This document shows, one piece after another, positions 1 to 8,005 of a stretch of DNA of 38,989 nt (position 1 is its first letter; each line of letters opens with the position of its first letter). A program made the translations under genes and the position numbers. Source of the DNA: Pseudomonadota bacterium (GTDB lineage: Bacteria; Pseudomonadota; Alphaproteobacteria; Sphingomonadales; Sphingomonadaceae); assembly GCA_018240865.1 (NCBI GenBank), contig JAFEEY010000004.1:1-38989 (forward strand), written 5' to 3'. The notes beneath the pieces are model-generated. The model was not told the origin of the DNA and searched no databases. It saw only the letters and a list, made by a program, of their open reading frames with translations.

Positions 1-252
1 TTGCGGGTGCGTGTGGACGGGCAGGTCACGTTCAACAATGTGCCGCTGCTGCTCCAGGCCGCGCGCGACGGCTTCGGCCTCGCCTGCACGCTGGAGGATC
101 AGGTCGAGCGGCATCTGGCGGACGGCAGCCTGGTCCGCGTGCTGGAGGATTGGTGCGCGCCGTTCGCGGGCTATCATCTCTATTACCCCGGACGCCGTCA
201 GCTCTCGCCGGCGCTTTCGGTGATCGTCCAGGCCCTGCGCTGGCGGGGATGA
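1..252 (+). CDS. LysR-family transcriptional regulator, C-terminal fragment
   Basis: This is the last 83 codons of a gene whose 5' part lies off the left edge, so the first codon in the window is internal and not a start. The segment has the pattern of the C-terminal half of a LysR effector-binding domain: a stretch reading as 'FNNVPLLLQAARDGFGLACT' is the usual strand-helix with which these regulators close the effector cleft, followed by a 'G.LVRVLEDW' strand and an aromatic 'YYPGRRQLSPAL' near the end. The DNA-binding half is not visible, so its target cannot be inferred. It is followed at once by a long inverted repeat and then faces the M49 peptidase gene. Family assignment is fairly secure; the regulated pathway is unknown. 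Confidence 0.75.
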   Translation: MRVRVDGQVTFNNVPLLLQAARDGFGLACTLEDQVERHLADGSLVRVLEDWCAPFAGYHLYYPGRRQLSPALSVIVQALRWRG

Positions 253-277
253 GATCGTGAGTACCGCACGGCACTCT

Positions 278-383
278 CCGCTCGTCCTGAGCGGAGGCCG
301 AAGGCCGCAGTCGAAGGGCGCGGCTCGACCTCCGCGCCGGCGCCCTTCGACTGCACGCTACGCGCTCCGCTCAGGACGAGCGG
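278..383. repeat. Long imperfect palindrome between convergent genes
   Basis: Outer arms of 19 bases (278-296 and 365-383, starting CCGCTCGTCCTGAGC) are perfect reverse complements. Inner arms of 15 bases (307-321, GCAGTCGAAGGGCGC, and 340-354) are also perfect. It sits between the LysR tail and the M49 gene, which converge here, so it could act as a bidirectional terminator, although there is no T run. The GTCCTGAGC and TCGAAGG blocks resemble common intergenic repeats of sphingomonads (from memory, not searched). Confidence 0.8.
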
Positions 384-401
384 AATAGCGTGGCGACATC
401 A

Positions 402-2045
402 TCAAATCTTCGCCGGATACAGCGGCTGAATGTCGACCGGGATGTGGGTCATCGTCGCGATCACCGCTTTCGCTTCGGGATCGAGGACGGCGTATCTGGC
501 GTAAAAGGCCTTGACGCCCTCGTAATCGCCATCGCCCTGCAGCTTGACGATCGCCGTGACCAGCGCCCCGACCGCCGCTTCCATCTTGTCGTCATTGACG
601 CGGAACCGCCGGGCCTTCGCGTCCCATTCGAAGGCGCCATGTTCGCGCAGGAACCGATATTGTGCGGCAGCCCCCTTGCCGTGCGCCTCGCCGATGCCGA
701 AGCGCATCGCGCGGAACAGCCCGGCCAGATAAGTCGCGAACAGCTGCGGGCGCTCGGCGGCAGGCAGTTCGCCCTTCTTCATCATGAAGAGGATGTTCCA
801 CACACCCATCACGTCGGCCTTGGCCTCTTCAAGGCCGGACGCCTGCTCCTTCAGCTCGTCGGAAACCGTGGTCTTGCGGCCATTCTTGACGATGCTGCCC
901 GGCCCGAGGCTGTGCGAGAGCTCGTGGAACAGCGTTTCGTTCTCCATATATTTCTTGGAGACGAGCCTGGCCTGATCGGGCACCAGCACCAGTGTGCCCA
1001 TCGGCCCCAAAATGCGTTCGAACTTCGCGCCCAGCACGTTCGCCAGAATGACTTTCTTCGCGCCCTTGGCTTCGCGCACGCGCTCATCATTGGGCAGGTT
1101 GAAGGCGACGGTCTGCACGCCAGGTTGATTGTCGCCGCCGCCACGCACCTGATCGACCACCGCGATCGGCGATTCGAAACCGCGCTGGAAGTTCTTGTAG
1201 CTCTCGGCGACCGGAAGATTGGCTTCCATGTCCTTCAGATAATGCTTGTACTTGTCGAGCGCGGCGGACGCGGCCGGGTTGCGCAGCGTGACGAACGCCT
1301 CGAACGCGGTCTTCGCGCCGTAAAGCTCGTCGGTATAGGTTTCATAAGGCCCGATCGCGACTTCGATCGGCGTGTCCTTCAGGTCCATCCACGCCAGTTC
1401 CGACTCGTAATAATCGTCGGTGCGGAACGCCTTGGCGCGCAGCATGAGGAACTTCTTCAGGCTGGCATTGGTGGTGATTGCAGCCGCCTGATCGAGGAGC
1501 TTCGCCGCCGGCTCCAGGAACTCGGCATAGGCCTTGGAGTAAGGCACGGCGACCAGCTTGGAGCCGTCGCGCCGCACGACCGTATAGGGGCTGGTGAGCG
1601 CCGCCTTCTCGTCCGGATGCGCGGCCAGATAAGCGTCGAACTGGTCCTTGGTCAGGTCTTCGGGATAGAAGCCGGCGCCGGCGGGCTTGGGCCTGGTGCC
1701 CCAGAAAGGATGACCGTCCGCGAGCTCGTCCCACGGCCCGAAATACAGGTCGAACATGTCGAGCAGCTGCGCCTGATCGGCGCGGCGGCTGACCGAGATG
1801 GCGCGGCGAACCTGCGGATTGGCCGCGTAATTCTGACGCAGATAGATGTCCGACATCTTCTCGGCCGCCTGGATCAGCAGGTTCACCACCTGCTTCTCTT
1901 CGGCCGACAAATAGGACGTATCCGGCCGCATCTCGATCTTGGCGATCTTCGCGCGCGCTTCGGCGAGATTATAGGCTGGCTCGGCGGCCAGGGCGGGAAC
2001 GGAAATCGAGGCGAGCAGGAGCCCGGCAAGGAAGGTGTTTCGCAT
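402..2045 (-). CDS. Secreted dipeptidyl-peptidase III (M49) family metallopeptidase
   Basis: A 547-residue protein with a cleavable signal peptide (MRNTFLAGLLLASISVPALAA), so it is probably periplasmic or outer-membrane associated. Start 2045 was chosen because the open frame extends further upstream but the signal peptide begins here. The zinc site is visible as HELSH at residues 374-378 with a second-helix motif EEAKAD from residue 406, matching the HExx(x)H plus EExxxD/E layout of M49 peptidases. Classical members have a six-residue HExxGH; the five-residue form is known from a minority branch (Caldithrix-type DPP III). M49 enzymes remove dipeptides from peptide N-termini. The start codon lies only 28 bases from the divergent kynA start. 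The M49 link is strong; exact substrate is unknown. Confidence 0.82.
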   Translation of the reverse strand: MRNTFLAGLLLASISVPALAAEPAYNLAEARAKIAKIEMRPDTSYLSAEEKQVVNLLIQAAEKMSDIYLRQNYAANPQVRRAISVSRRADQAQLLDMFDLYFGPWDELADGHPFWGTRPKPAGAGFYPEDLTKDQFDAYLAAHPDEKAALTSPYTVVRRDGSKLVAVPYSKAYAEFLEPAAKLLDQAAAITTNASLKKFLMLRAKAFRTDDYYESELAWMDLKDTPIEVAIGPYETYTDELYGAKTAFEAFVTLRNPAASAALDKYKHYLKDMEANLPVAESYKNFQRGFESPIAVVDQVRGGGDNQPGVQTVAFNLPNDERVREAKGAKKVILANVLGAKFERILGPMGTLVLVPDQARLVSKKYMENETLFHELSHSLGPGSIVKNGRKTTVSDELKEQASGLEEAKADVMGVWNILFMMKKGELPAAERPQLFATYLAGLFRAMRFGIGEAHGKGAAAQYRFLREHGAFEWDAKARRFRVNDDKMEAAVGALVTAIVKLQGDGDYEGVKAFYARYAVLDPEAKAVIATMTHIPVDIQPLYPAKI

Positions 2046-2073
2046 GGGGCCGAACCTAGCGTAGGAAACCGCC

Positions 2074-2865
2074 ATGTCCACTGATGTCACCTACGCCTCC
2101 TACCTGGCGCTCGACGATATTCTTTCCGCCCAGCACCCAAGGTCCGATCGGCATGACGAGCTGCTGTTCATCATCATTCACCAGACGAAAGAGTTGTGGC
2201 TGAAACAGATGATCGCCGAGCTGAGACTGGCCAAAAGCCAGGTGCAGCAGGACGCGCTTGTCCCCGTCTATAAGGGCCTCGCCAGGGTTTCCCGCATCCA
2301 GGCAGTGATGACGCTCAGCTGGGACGTGCTGGCGACGATGACGCCCGCGGACTATTCGCGCTTCCGGGGTGGACTCGGCACCAGCTCCGGCTTCCAATCG
2401 GATCAATTTCGCACCGTCGAATATCTGCTGGGGCTGAAGGATGGGCGATTCCTCGCCTACCAGAAGGACCGGCCCGAGGCGGAACAGGCGATGGCCGAGG
2501 CGTTGAATGCGCCGAGCCTGTGGGACGATGCCAATGCCGCCCTCGCCCGCGCCGGCTTCGCGCTGCCCGCTCATGTGCTGGAACGTGACTGGGCGCAGCC
2601 TTATGTGCCTTCGCCCGAGGTGGAGGCCGCCTGGGCCGAAGTCTATCGCGACACCGAAAAATGGTGGGATCTCTATCAGCTGGCGGAAAAGCTGGTCGAT
2701 CTCGACGATGCGCTCGCGACCTGGCGGCACAAGCATGTGCTGACCGTTTCGCGCGTGATCGGCGGCAAGCGCGGCACCGGCGGCACGGCGGGCGTCGCCT
2801 ATCTGCAGGAAACGGTCGCGAAGCGGGCCTTTCCGGAGCTGTGGTCGCTCAGGACTTTGCTGTGA
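2074..2865 (+). CDS. kynA: Tryptophan 2,3-dioxygenase
   Basis: A 263-residue cytoplasmic haem enzyme that opens the indole ring of L-tryptophan with O2 to give N-formylkynurenine, the first step of the kynurenine pathway. All family landmarks are present: the HQTKELW block with active-site His36, the FRGGLGTSSGFQSDQFR block with Arg98, which in the family binds the substrate carboxylate, and the haem-ligand region WRHKH (His220) followed by the IGGKRGTGGTAG loop. Length is normal for the short bacterial form. AGGAAA lies about seven bases before the ATG. A kynureninase-like gene follows after a 139-base gap filled largely by an inverted repeat; no formamidase gene is present in the window. 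Since the divergent M49 start is only 28 bases away, the promoter must overlap that gene. Confidence 0.96.
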   Translation: MSTDVTYASYLALDDILSAQHPRSDRHDELLFIIIHQTKELWLKQMIAELRLAKSQVQQDALVPVYKGLARVSRIQAVMTLSWDVLATMTPADYSRFRGGLGTSSGFQSDQFRTVEYLLGLKDGRFLAYQKDRPEAEQAMAEALNAPSLWDDANAALARAGFALPAHVLERDWAQPYVPSPEVEAAWAEVYRDTEKWWDLYQLAEKLVDLDDALATWRHKHVLTVSRVIGGKRGTGGTAGVAYLQETVAKRAFPELWSLRTLL

Positions 2866-2892
2866 CCGCTGCCATTGTTCAGCAAAGCTTTC

Positions 2893-3000
2893 CGTCATCC
2901 CGAACTTGTTTCGGGATAAGCGTGTCGCCATGCGGCATCCGAAGCCAAGCCCGGCTGTCTTTCGCTTTCCCGCTTATCCCGAAACAAGTTCGGGATGACG
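2893..3000. repeat. Paired REP-like palindrome, 30-base perfect arms
   Basis: Arms 2893-2922 and 2971-3000 are perfect 30-base reverse complements separated by 48 bases. Each arm is itself a hairpin: ATCCCGAA, loop CTTGT, TTCGGGAT, preceded by GTC. It occupies the gap between kynA and the PLP enzyme, and its right arm ends four bases before the TTG start of the latter, so a hairpin in the mRNA could hide that start or terminate part of the transcript. Confidence 0.9.
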
Positions 3001-3004
3001 AACA

Positions 3005-4153
3005 TTGACCAGCTACAAGCATCTGTTCCGCCGCGCGCTGGACGCGGCGCCGGAGCGGCTGCACATGGCGGCGCACAGCCACCATCTCTGGCCGGACGCC
3101 AGCTTCGACGGCCATTACCAGGCCTGGGAGGACGCAGCCAAGCTCGCCGACCGCAAATGGGACCGGATCATGGCCGAGATCTGGCCCGAGGCGCAGCGCC
3201 AGGTTGCGGGCGAGCTCGGTCTGCCCGATCCGTCCACGATCGCATTCGCGCCTAACACCCATGAGCTGATCGTGCGCCTGATTTCTGCGCATGACGGGCC
3301 GCGCCCGCTCAAGGTGCTGGCCACCGACGGGGAATTCCACAGCTTCCGTCGTCAGTCCGCGCGCTGGGAAGCGGCCGGCGAGATGATCGTGGAGCGCGTA
3401 CCCGTCGAGCCGTTCGCGAGCTTTTCCGACCGGTTCCTGGACAAAGCGCGCACGGGCGGGTTCGACCTGATTTTCGTCAGCCAGGTGATGTTCAATTCCG
3501 GCCTGGTGTTTGACCGGCTGGAGGAGCTGGCCGCGGTGGAGAGGCCGTGGATCGTGATCGACGGCTATCACGCTTTCATGGCGATCCCCACCGATATCGG
3601 TCCGCTCGCCGAGCGCATCTTCTACGTCGCCGGCGGCTATAAATACGCGATGGCGGGCGAAGGTGCGGCCTTTCTGCACGCGCCGCCGGGCCTGGGGCCG
3701 CGCCCTGTCTATACCGGCTGGTATGCCGAGTTCGACGATCTGTCGCTGCCGCCGGGCGCGGTCGGCTATGCGCCGGATGCCGGGCGATTCATGGGATCGA
3801 CCTTCGATGCGTCGGGCCTTTACCGCTTCGTCGCCGTGCGCGGGATGCTGGAGGCGGAAGGGCTGACCACCGAGGCGATTGCCGATCATGTCGCCCATCT
3901 CCACGCTCATCTGCTGCGCGCGATCGAAGGCACCGCGCTTGGGGAGGCCGAGCTCTTGAACCCGTTGACCGGCGGTCCCCACGCGCGTTTCCTCGCCTTC
4001 CGTTCGCCGCATGCGCAGCGCTGGAAAGCCGAGCTGATGGCGCGCGATGTGGTCACCGACGTGCGCGGCGACGTGCTGCGATTAGGCCTCGGCCTTTATC
4101 ATGACGACAGCGATGTGGCGCGTTTTGCGAAAGAGGCACTGAGTTTGCGGTAG
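3005..4153 (+). CDS. Kynureninase-like aminotransferase class V PLP enzyme
   Basis: A 382-residue fold-type I PLP enzyme of the class V aminotransferase group. Visible features are the cofactor-ring Asp186 and His189 in VIDGYHA and the Schiff-base Lys213 in GGYKYAMAGEG, laid out as in kynureninases and related enzymes. Placement directly after tryptophan dioxygenase suggests that it cleaves kynurenine to anthranilate and alanine, but I do not recognise kynureninase-specific motifs well enough to be certain; an aminotransferase or desulfurase-like reaction is an alternative. The frame opens at a TTG with no ATG or GTG upstream in frame. Met21 (3065) is a possible later start but would remove the conserved MAAHSHH region. 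No clear ribosome-binding site is seen because a repeat arm lies directly upstream. Confidence 0.72.
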   Translation: MTSYKHLFRRALDAAPERLHMAAHSHHLWPDASFDGHYQAWEDAAKLADRKWDRIMAEIWPEAQRQVAGELGLPDPSTIAFAPNTHELIVRLISAHDGPRPLKVLATDGEFHSFRRQSARWEAAGEMIVERVPVEPFASFSDRFLDKARTGGFDLIFVSQVMFNSGLVFDRLEELAAVERPWIVIDGYHAFMAIPTDIGPLAERIFYVAGGYKYAMAGEGAAFLHAPPGLGPRPVYTGWYAEFDDLSLPPGAVGYAPDAGRFMGSTFDASGLYRFVAVRGMLEAEGLTTEAIADHVAHLHAHLLRAIEGTALGEAELLNPLTGGPHARFLAFRSPHAQRWKAELMARDVVTDVRGDVLRLGLGLYHDDSDVARFAKEALSLR

Positions 4154-4162
4154 GCTGGGATC

Positions 4163-4198
4163 GTCATTGCGAGGCGCGCCAGCGCCGCTCGCAATGAC
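4163..4198. repeat. REP-like palindrome (GTCATTGCGAG type)
   Basis: Perfect 11-base arms GTCATTGCGAG (4163-4173) and CTCGCAATGAC (4188-4198) enclose a GC-rich loop. It lies ten bases after the PLP gene stop and 18 bases before the PhoD-type gene. It may end the kyn transcript, though no T run follows. Confidence 0.8.
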
Positions 4199-4216
4199 AA
4201 TGATTGGGAGGCGGGA

Positions 4217-5854
4217 ATGAGCCTGATGCTGGACCGGCGCGCGCTGGTGAAGGGTGGCGCTTTCGGGCTGGGCGCGCTGATGCTGCCGGGAGGTGCGGCC
4301 GCGCTGGCGCAGCTGGCCGCGGCGCGAGGCTTCACCCACGCGGTCGCAAGCGGCGAGCCGGGCCAAGATTCGGTGTTGCTGTGGACGCGCTACATCCCTT
4401 CCGGCGGCGACAGCGCGCGCGTGAGCGTCGAGGTTTCCGAAACCGCCGATTTCGCCCGGTCCGTAGCCGGCGCGACGATGGTGACAGGCGCTTTCCGCGA
4501 CTGGACCGTGAAACTGACCGTCTCCGGCTTGCAGCCGGGCCGCTCCTATTTCTATCGCTTTACCGCCAATGGCGAAGTCTCTCCTGTCGGGCGCACGCGG
4601 ACCCTGCCCGAAGGCCGGGTGCGCGAATGGCGGATGGCGGTCTTTTCCTGCGCCAACCTGCCGTTCGGCTATTTCAACGCCTATGCCCATGCCGCCGCGC
4701 GGAACGACCTGCACCTCGCCGTCCATCTCGGCGACTATTTCTACGAGTATAAGCGCGGCGTTTACCCGTCGGCGAAGGAAGCGATCGAGGCGCGGGTGCT
4801 GGAGCCTGCCAATGAGCTGATCCAGCTCGCCGATTACCGCACGCGCTATGCCTGCTATCGCGCCGATCCCGACTTGCAGGCGCTGCACGCGGCGTTGCCG
4901 ATGATCGCCTCGCCCGACGATCATGAAGCCGCGAACGATACCTGGGAAGGCGGCGCCGAGAATCACGATGCCAGCGAAGGCGACTGGACCTTGCGCAAGA
5001 TCGCCGCGCGCCAGGCGTGGCGCGAATGGATGCCGGTCTCTGACGAGCCCTGGGGCGCGTATGAGATTGGCGATCTCGGCACCTATTTCCGCACCGAGAC
5101 GCGCCAGCTCGGCCGCAGCCAGGCGCCGTCGCTCGAGGCAGTGCTGCGCTCCGGCGGCGATCCGCTGAAAGCGCTCGCCGCTTTCCGCGACGGCGACTGG
5201 CAAGACCCCGCGCGCACGATGATGGGCACGGAGCAGGAGCATTGGCTGGCGCAGGGCCTCAGCCGATCGGTGCGAGCGCGCAAGAAATGGCAAGTGGTCG
5301 GCGTCGGGGCGGTGATGGGCCGCGTTGTGGCGCCCGCCATTGCCGCGAACTGGATTCCGCCCGGCGCGCCCGCCTATGTCGCGGAGCGGCTGAAGGCGGC
5401 AGTGCTAGCGGCCAAGGCCGGTTTGCCCGGCAATTTCGACGATTGGGGCGGCTATCCCGCGGCTCGCGCCCGGCTGCTCAGAAACGCGCAGGCGGCAGGC
5501 GCCGATCTCGTCATGCTCGCCGGCGACAGTCATAATGGCTGGGCGTTCGAGCTGTCGGAAAGCGGAAAGCGGGCCGGCGTCGAATTCGGCGGGCACAGCG
5601 TTACCTCGCCCGGTTACGAATCCTACTTTCCCGGCACGCCGCCCGCTGACGTCGCCCGCGCGCTGGTCGAAACCAACGCCGAGCTCAAATGGGCGGACAC
5701 CAGCGGCCGCGGCTACCTGACCGTGACGCTGACGCCCGACGCGGCGACGGGCGAATGGCTGTTCGTCGACACGATCGCCGGCCGTTCGCCGACAGTGAAC
5801 CGGACGCACCGCATGCGGTCGCGCAGCGGAAGGAAGATGCTGGAGACGATCTAA
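4217..5854 (+). CDS. PhoD-type alkaline phosphatase, Tat-exported
   Basis: A 545-residue metallophosphoesterase. The N-terminus has twin arginines (Arg7-Arg8 in LDRRALVKGG) followed by a hydrophobic alanine/glycine stretch, a Tat signal, so it is folded with metals before export to the periplasm. An N-terminal fibronectin-like domain (about residues 38-130, 'GFTHAVASGEP...LLWTR') precedes the catalytic domain. Metal-site landmarks are Cys145 in VFSCANL (the Fe-binding cysteine of PhoD), Asp173 in HLGDYFYEY, DDHE at 234-237 with ND at 240-241, and GDSH at 436-439. PhoD enzymes hydrolyse phosphate mono- and diesters; some members have other ester substrates. GGGAGGCGGGA just before the ATG serves as the ribosome site. 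No Pho box is evident in the short upstream gap. Confidence 0.9.
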   Translation: MSLMLDRRALVKGGAFGLGALMLPGGAAALAQLAAARGFTHAVASGEPGQDSVLLWTRYIPSGGDSARVSVEVSETADFARSVAGATMVTGAFRDWTVKLTVSGLQPGRSYFYRFTANGEVSPVGRTRTLPEGRVREWRMAVFSCANLPFGYFNAYAHAAARNDLHLAVHLGDYFYEYKRGVYPSAKEAIEARVLEPANELIQLADYRTRYACYRADPDLQALHAALPMIASPDDHEAANDTWEGGAENHDASEGDWTLRKIAARQAWREWMPVSDEPWGAYEIGDLGTYFRTETRQLGRSQAPSLEAVLRSGGDPLKALAAFRDGDWQDPARTMMGTEQEHWLAQGLSRSVRARKKWQVVGVGAVMGRVVAPAIAANWIPPGAPAYVAERLKAAVLAAKAGLPGNFDDWGGYPAARARLLRNAQAAGADLVMLAGDSHNGWAFELSESGKRAGVEFGGHSVTSPGYESYFPGTPPADVARALVETNAELKWADTSGRGYLTVTLTPDAATGEWLFVDTIAGRSPTVNRTHRMRSRSGRKMLETI

Positions 5855-5860
5855 TTACTT

Positions 5861-5888
5861 CGTCATTCCCGCTTGCGCGGGAATGACG
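5861..5888. repeat. Single REP-like hairpin with ATTCCC-N8-GGGAAT core
   Basis: Perfect 12-base arms CGTCATTCCCGC (5861-5872) and GCGGGAATGACG (5877-5888) with a four-base loop. The core ATTCCC-N8-GGGAAT has the same pattern as the dRS3 repeat of Neisseria; that may be coincidence. It begins seven bases after the phosphatase stop and could act as a transcript end. Confidence 0.85.
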
Positions 5889-5963
5889 AAGGGAGGTGTG
5901 ACGGGAGAGGGGAAAAAGTTGCCCCCCGCCGCTTTTCCCAGCTAAGGACGTTTCGCAATCGGC

Positions 5964-7259
5964 ATGCAGCCTCTTCACCCCTTTCCCTGGCTCAGCGTCG
6001 CGATCATCTTGGCGTTGATCGTCTTGAACGGCCTGTTCGCGATGTGCGAGCTGGCGATCGTATCCGCGCGCAGGCCCCGGCTTCAGGCGATGGTGAAGAT
6101 CGGCCGCAGTGGCGCGCAAACCGCGCTCAATCTGCAGGCCAATCCCGGCCGGCTGCTTTCCACCGTGCAGATCGGCATCACCCTGATCGCGATCCTGACC
6201 GGCGCCTTTTCCGGCGCCGCGCTGGAAGAGCCGGTGGGCCAGCGCCTCGCGCTGATCGGCATCCCGGCGCGCTATGGTTTCGCAGTGACGATCGCCGTCA
6301 CCACCTATTTCTCGCTGATTGTCGGTGAGCTGGTGCCGAAGCAATTCGCGCTAAGATCACCAGAGCCGATCGCGGCGCTGGCGGCGGTGCCGATGGACTG
6401 GTTCGCACGGATCACGGCACCGCTTGGCTGGCTGCTCGACCGGTCGAGCGCGCTGATCTTCCGCCTGCTCGGCATGCAGCGCGAAACAGAGCAGCACGTG
6501 ACCGCCGAGGAACTGCACCTGATGGTGGCCGAGGCGAGCAAGTCCGGCGTGATCGAGGAAAGCGAGCGCGCGATCATTTCCGGCGTCGTCCGCCTCGCCG
6601 ACCGGCCGGTGCGCGAGGTGATGACGCCGCGGACCGCAATCGACTGGATCGACCTCGACGCCGACGAGGCGACGCTGCGCCAGCGTTTCATCGAGACACC
6701 GCACACCCGCGTACCGGTTGCCGAGGGAGCGGTCGACCGCATCGTCGGCGTCGTCCAGAGCCGTGACGTGGTAGCGGCGTTGCTGGAAGGGCGCCCGCTG
6801 GATCCACGTGCGCTGATGCGGCCGTTGCTAATCGTGCCTGATCAGGTCGATGCCATGGACGCGCTCGACACGCTGCGCCGCGCCGAAGTGCCGATGGTGC
6901 TTGTCCACGACGAATATGGCCACCTGGAAGGACTGGTGACGCCCGCCGACCTGTTCATAGCGATCGCCGGCCAGTTCCTGTCCGATCAGGACGAAGGCAC
7001 CGACCCAGATATTGTCGAGCGCGAAGATGGCAGCCTGCTCGTCTCTGGCTCGATTTCCGCCGATGCGCTCGCCGAATGGCTCTGCATCGACCTGCCCGAA
7101 GACCGGGATTACGCGACCGCTGCCGGTTTCGTCCTCGCCGCGATGCGCAAGCTGCCGACCGTCGGCGAATTTTTCGAGGAGCAAGGCTGGCGCTTTGAGA
7201 TCGTCGATATGGACGGTCGCAAGATCGACAAATTGCTGGTGAGCCGCGCGAACAAGTAA
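5964..7259 (+). CDS. CorC/HlyC (CNNM) family membrane protein with CBS domains
   Basis: A 431-residue protein. The N-terminal CNNM transmembrane domain has about four hydrophobic segments (roughly residues 10-32, 64-85, 100-122 and 132-158), including the polar motif around FAMCELAIVSARRPRL. It is followed by a CBS pair (about 200-330; VREVMTPRTAIDWIDL opens the first and DEYGHLEGLVTPADL closes the second) and a C-terminal CorC_HlyC domain (about 345-428). Members act in the inner membrane in Mg2+/Co2+ efflux or homeostasis, with adenine nucleotide sensing by the CBS pair. The older name 'haemolysin' is misleading. The start ATG is preceded by AAGGACG. The gene is flanked on both sides by repeats and seems to stand alone as a transcript. 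Confidence 0.9.
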   Translation: MQPLHPFPWLSVAIILALIVLNGLFAMCELAIVSARRPRLQAMVKIGRSGAQTALNLQANPGRLLSTVQIGITLIAILTGAFSGAALEEPVGQRLALIGIPARYGFAVTIAVTTYFSLIVGELVPKQFALRSPEPIAALAAVPMDWFARITAPLGWLLDRSSALIFRLLGMQRETEQHVTAEELHLMVAEASKSGVIEESERAIISGVVRLADRPVREVMTPRTAIDWIDLDADEATLRQRFIETPHTRVPVAEGAVDRIVGVVQSRDVVAALLEGRPLDPRALMRPLLIVPDQVDAMDALDTLRRAEVPMVLVHDEYGHLEGLVTPADLFIAIAGQFLSDQDEGTDPDIVEREDGSLLVSGSISADALAEWLCIDLPEDRDYATAAGFVLAAMRKLPTVGEFFEEQGWRFEIVDMDGRKIDKLLVSRANK

Positions 7260-7263
7260 GCAG

Positions 7264-7338
7264 CGTCATGCCAGCGCAGGCTGGCATCTCATCGCCTGCG
7301 GGTTCGTCCAGGAGATGCCAGCCTGCGCTGGCATGACG
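7264..7338. repeat. Paired REP-like palindrome, 27-base perfect arms
   Basis: Arms 7264-7290 and 7312-7338 are perfect 27-base reverse complements. Each arm contains its own hairpin ATGCCAGC, loop GCAG, GCTGGCAT. It lies between the converging corC-like and diguanylate cyclase genes, where it may serve as a bidirectional terminator. Confidence 0.9.
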
Positions 7339-7365
7339 AACGGGGGTTCAAGACCGCGGGAAGAG

Positions 7366-7914
7366 TCATCCACGCCGTTTGCTTTTGTACATCGCGGCAT
7401 CCGCCCGCGCGAGCGCGGCCTCGGGCGTATCGTCCGGCTGCAACGCGGCAATGCCGATCGAGCAGCTGATCCCGATGCGGCCGTGCAAAGGCCTTTCGGC
7501 GATCGCGGCACAAAGGGCCGCCGCCTTCTCGGCCGCCGCAGCCTCATCGGTATAGTCCAGCAGCACGCCGAATTCGTCGCCGCCGATCCGGGCGACAACG
7601 TCGCCGGTACGTACCTTTTCGCGCAGCACCCAGGCGGTGTGGACCAGCGCCTCGTCGCCGACGCTATGGCCGTTGGCGTCGTTGATTTCTTTCAGCCGGT
7701 CCACGTCCAGGAACAGCAGGGCCGCCGGCGTCCCGTGCCGCGCGCGCTGGGCGACCGCCCGTTCGACGGCGCGCATGAAGAAGCGGCGATTGGGGAGCGG
7801 CGTCAGCGTGTCGCTGTCGGCCAGGCGCTCGAGCAGCTTCAGGCGCTCCTCAAGCTCGGCGACATAGGCGCGCAGCACCGCATTTTCCCGCTCGAGATCG
7901 ATAAGACTGTCCAT
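7366..7914 (-). CDS. Diguanylate cyclase (GGDEF domain), minimal soluble form
   Basis: A 182-residue protein made of a short N-terminal coiled coil (about residues 6-35, rich in Leu/Glu heptads) and one GGDEF domain. The active site is intact (GGDEF at 111-115), and an RxxD product-inhibition site (RTGD, 102-105) stands five residues upstream as in feedback-controlled enzymes. It should condense two GTP to cyclic di-GMP; the coiled coil probably brings about the dimer required. There is no visible sensor domain or membrane segment. The start at 7914 is preferred over an in-frame ATG eight codons upstream because AAGGA sits five bases before it. It is divergent from purE with 91 bases between. 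Confidence 0.9.
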   Translation of the reverse strand: MDSLIDLERENAVLRAYVAELEERLKLLERLADSDTLTPLPNRRFFMRAVERAVAQRARHGTPAALLFLDVDRLKEINDANGHSVGDEALVHTAWVLREKVRTGDVVARIGGDEFGVLLDYTDEAAAAEKAAALCAAIAERPLHGRIGISCSIGIAALQPDDTPEAALARADAAMYKSKRRG

Positions 7915-7950
7915 CCCTTTCCTTTCGCGCCATGCCATAACGCGCCGCGA

Positions 7951-7979
7951 TTGAAAAAGGCTGTGACGGAGGTTACAGC
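7951..7979 (+). promoter_or_regulatory. Possible purE promoter with overlapping inverted repeat
   Basis: TTGAAA (7951-7956) and TACAGC (7974-7979) are 17 bases apart, a fair -35 and a weak -10. The spacer holds CTGTGAC-GGAG-GTTACAG (7961-7978), an inverted repeat with one mismatch that could bind a regulator. It is within the gap shared with the divergent cyclase gene. Evidence is pattern only. Confidence 0.28.
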
Positions 7980-8005
7980 GCGGCGCTCCAAAGACGGGGC
8001 ATAGA

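Noticed and set aside
390..2084. 564-residue open frame on the plus strand opposite the M49 gene
   Set aside because: A shadow of the real minus-strand gene in high-GC DNA; its translation is rich in Arg, His and Gly and has no fold-like pattern, while the minus frame has a signal peptide and zinc motif.
2995..3255. ATG frame just before the kynureninase-like gene
   Set aside because: Out of frame with the PLP enzyme, low-complexity product; its ATG belongs to the repeat arm GGGATGACG.
5865..5884. ATTCCC-N8-GGGAAT as a true neisserial dRS3 phage attachment repeat
   Set aside because: The match is to the general pattern only, and the sequence fits the local repeat family; no phage gene is near.
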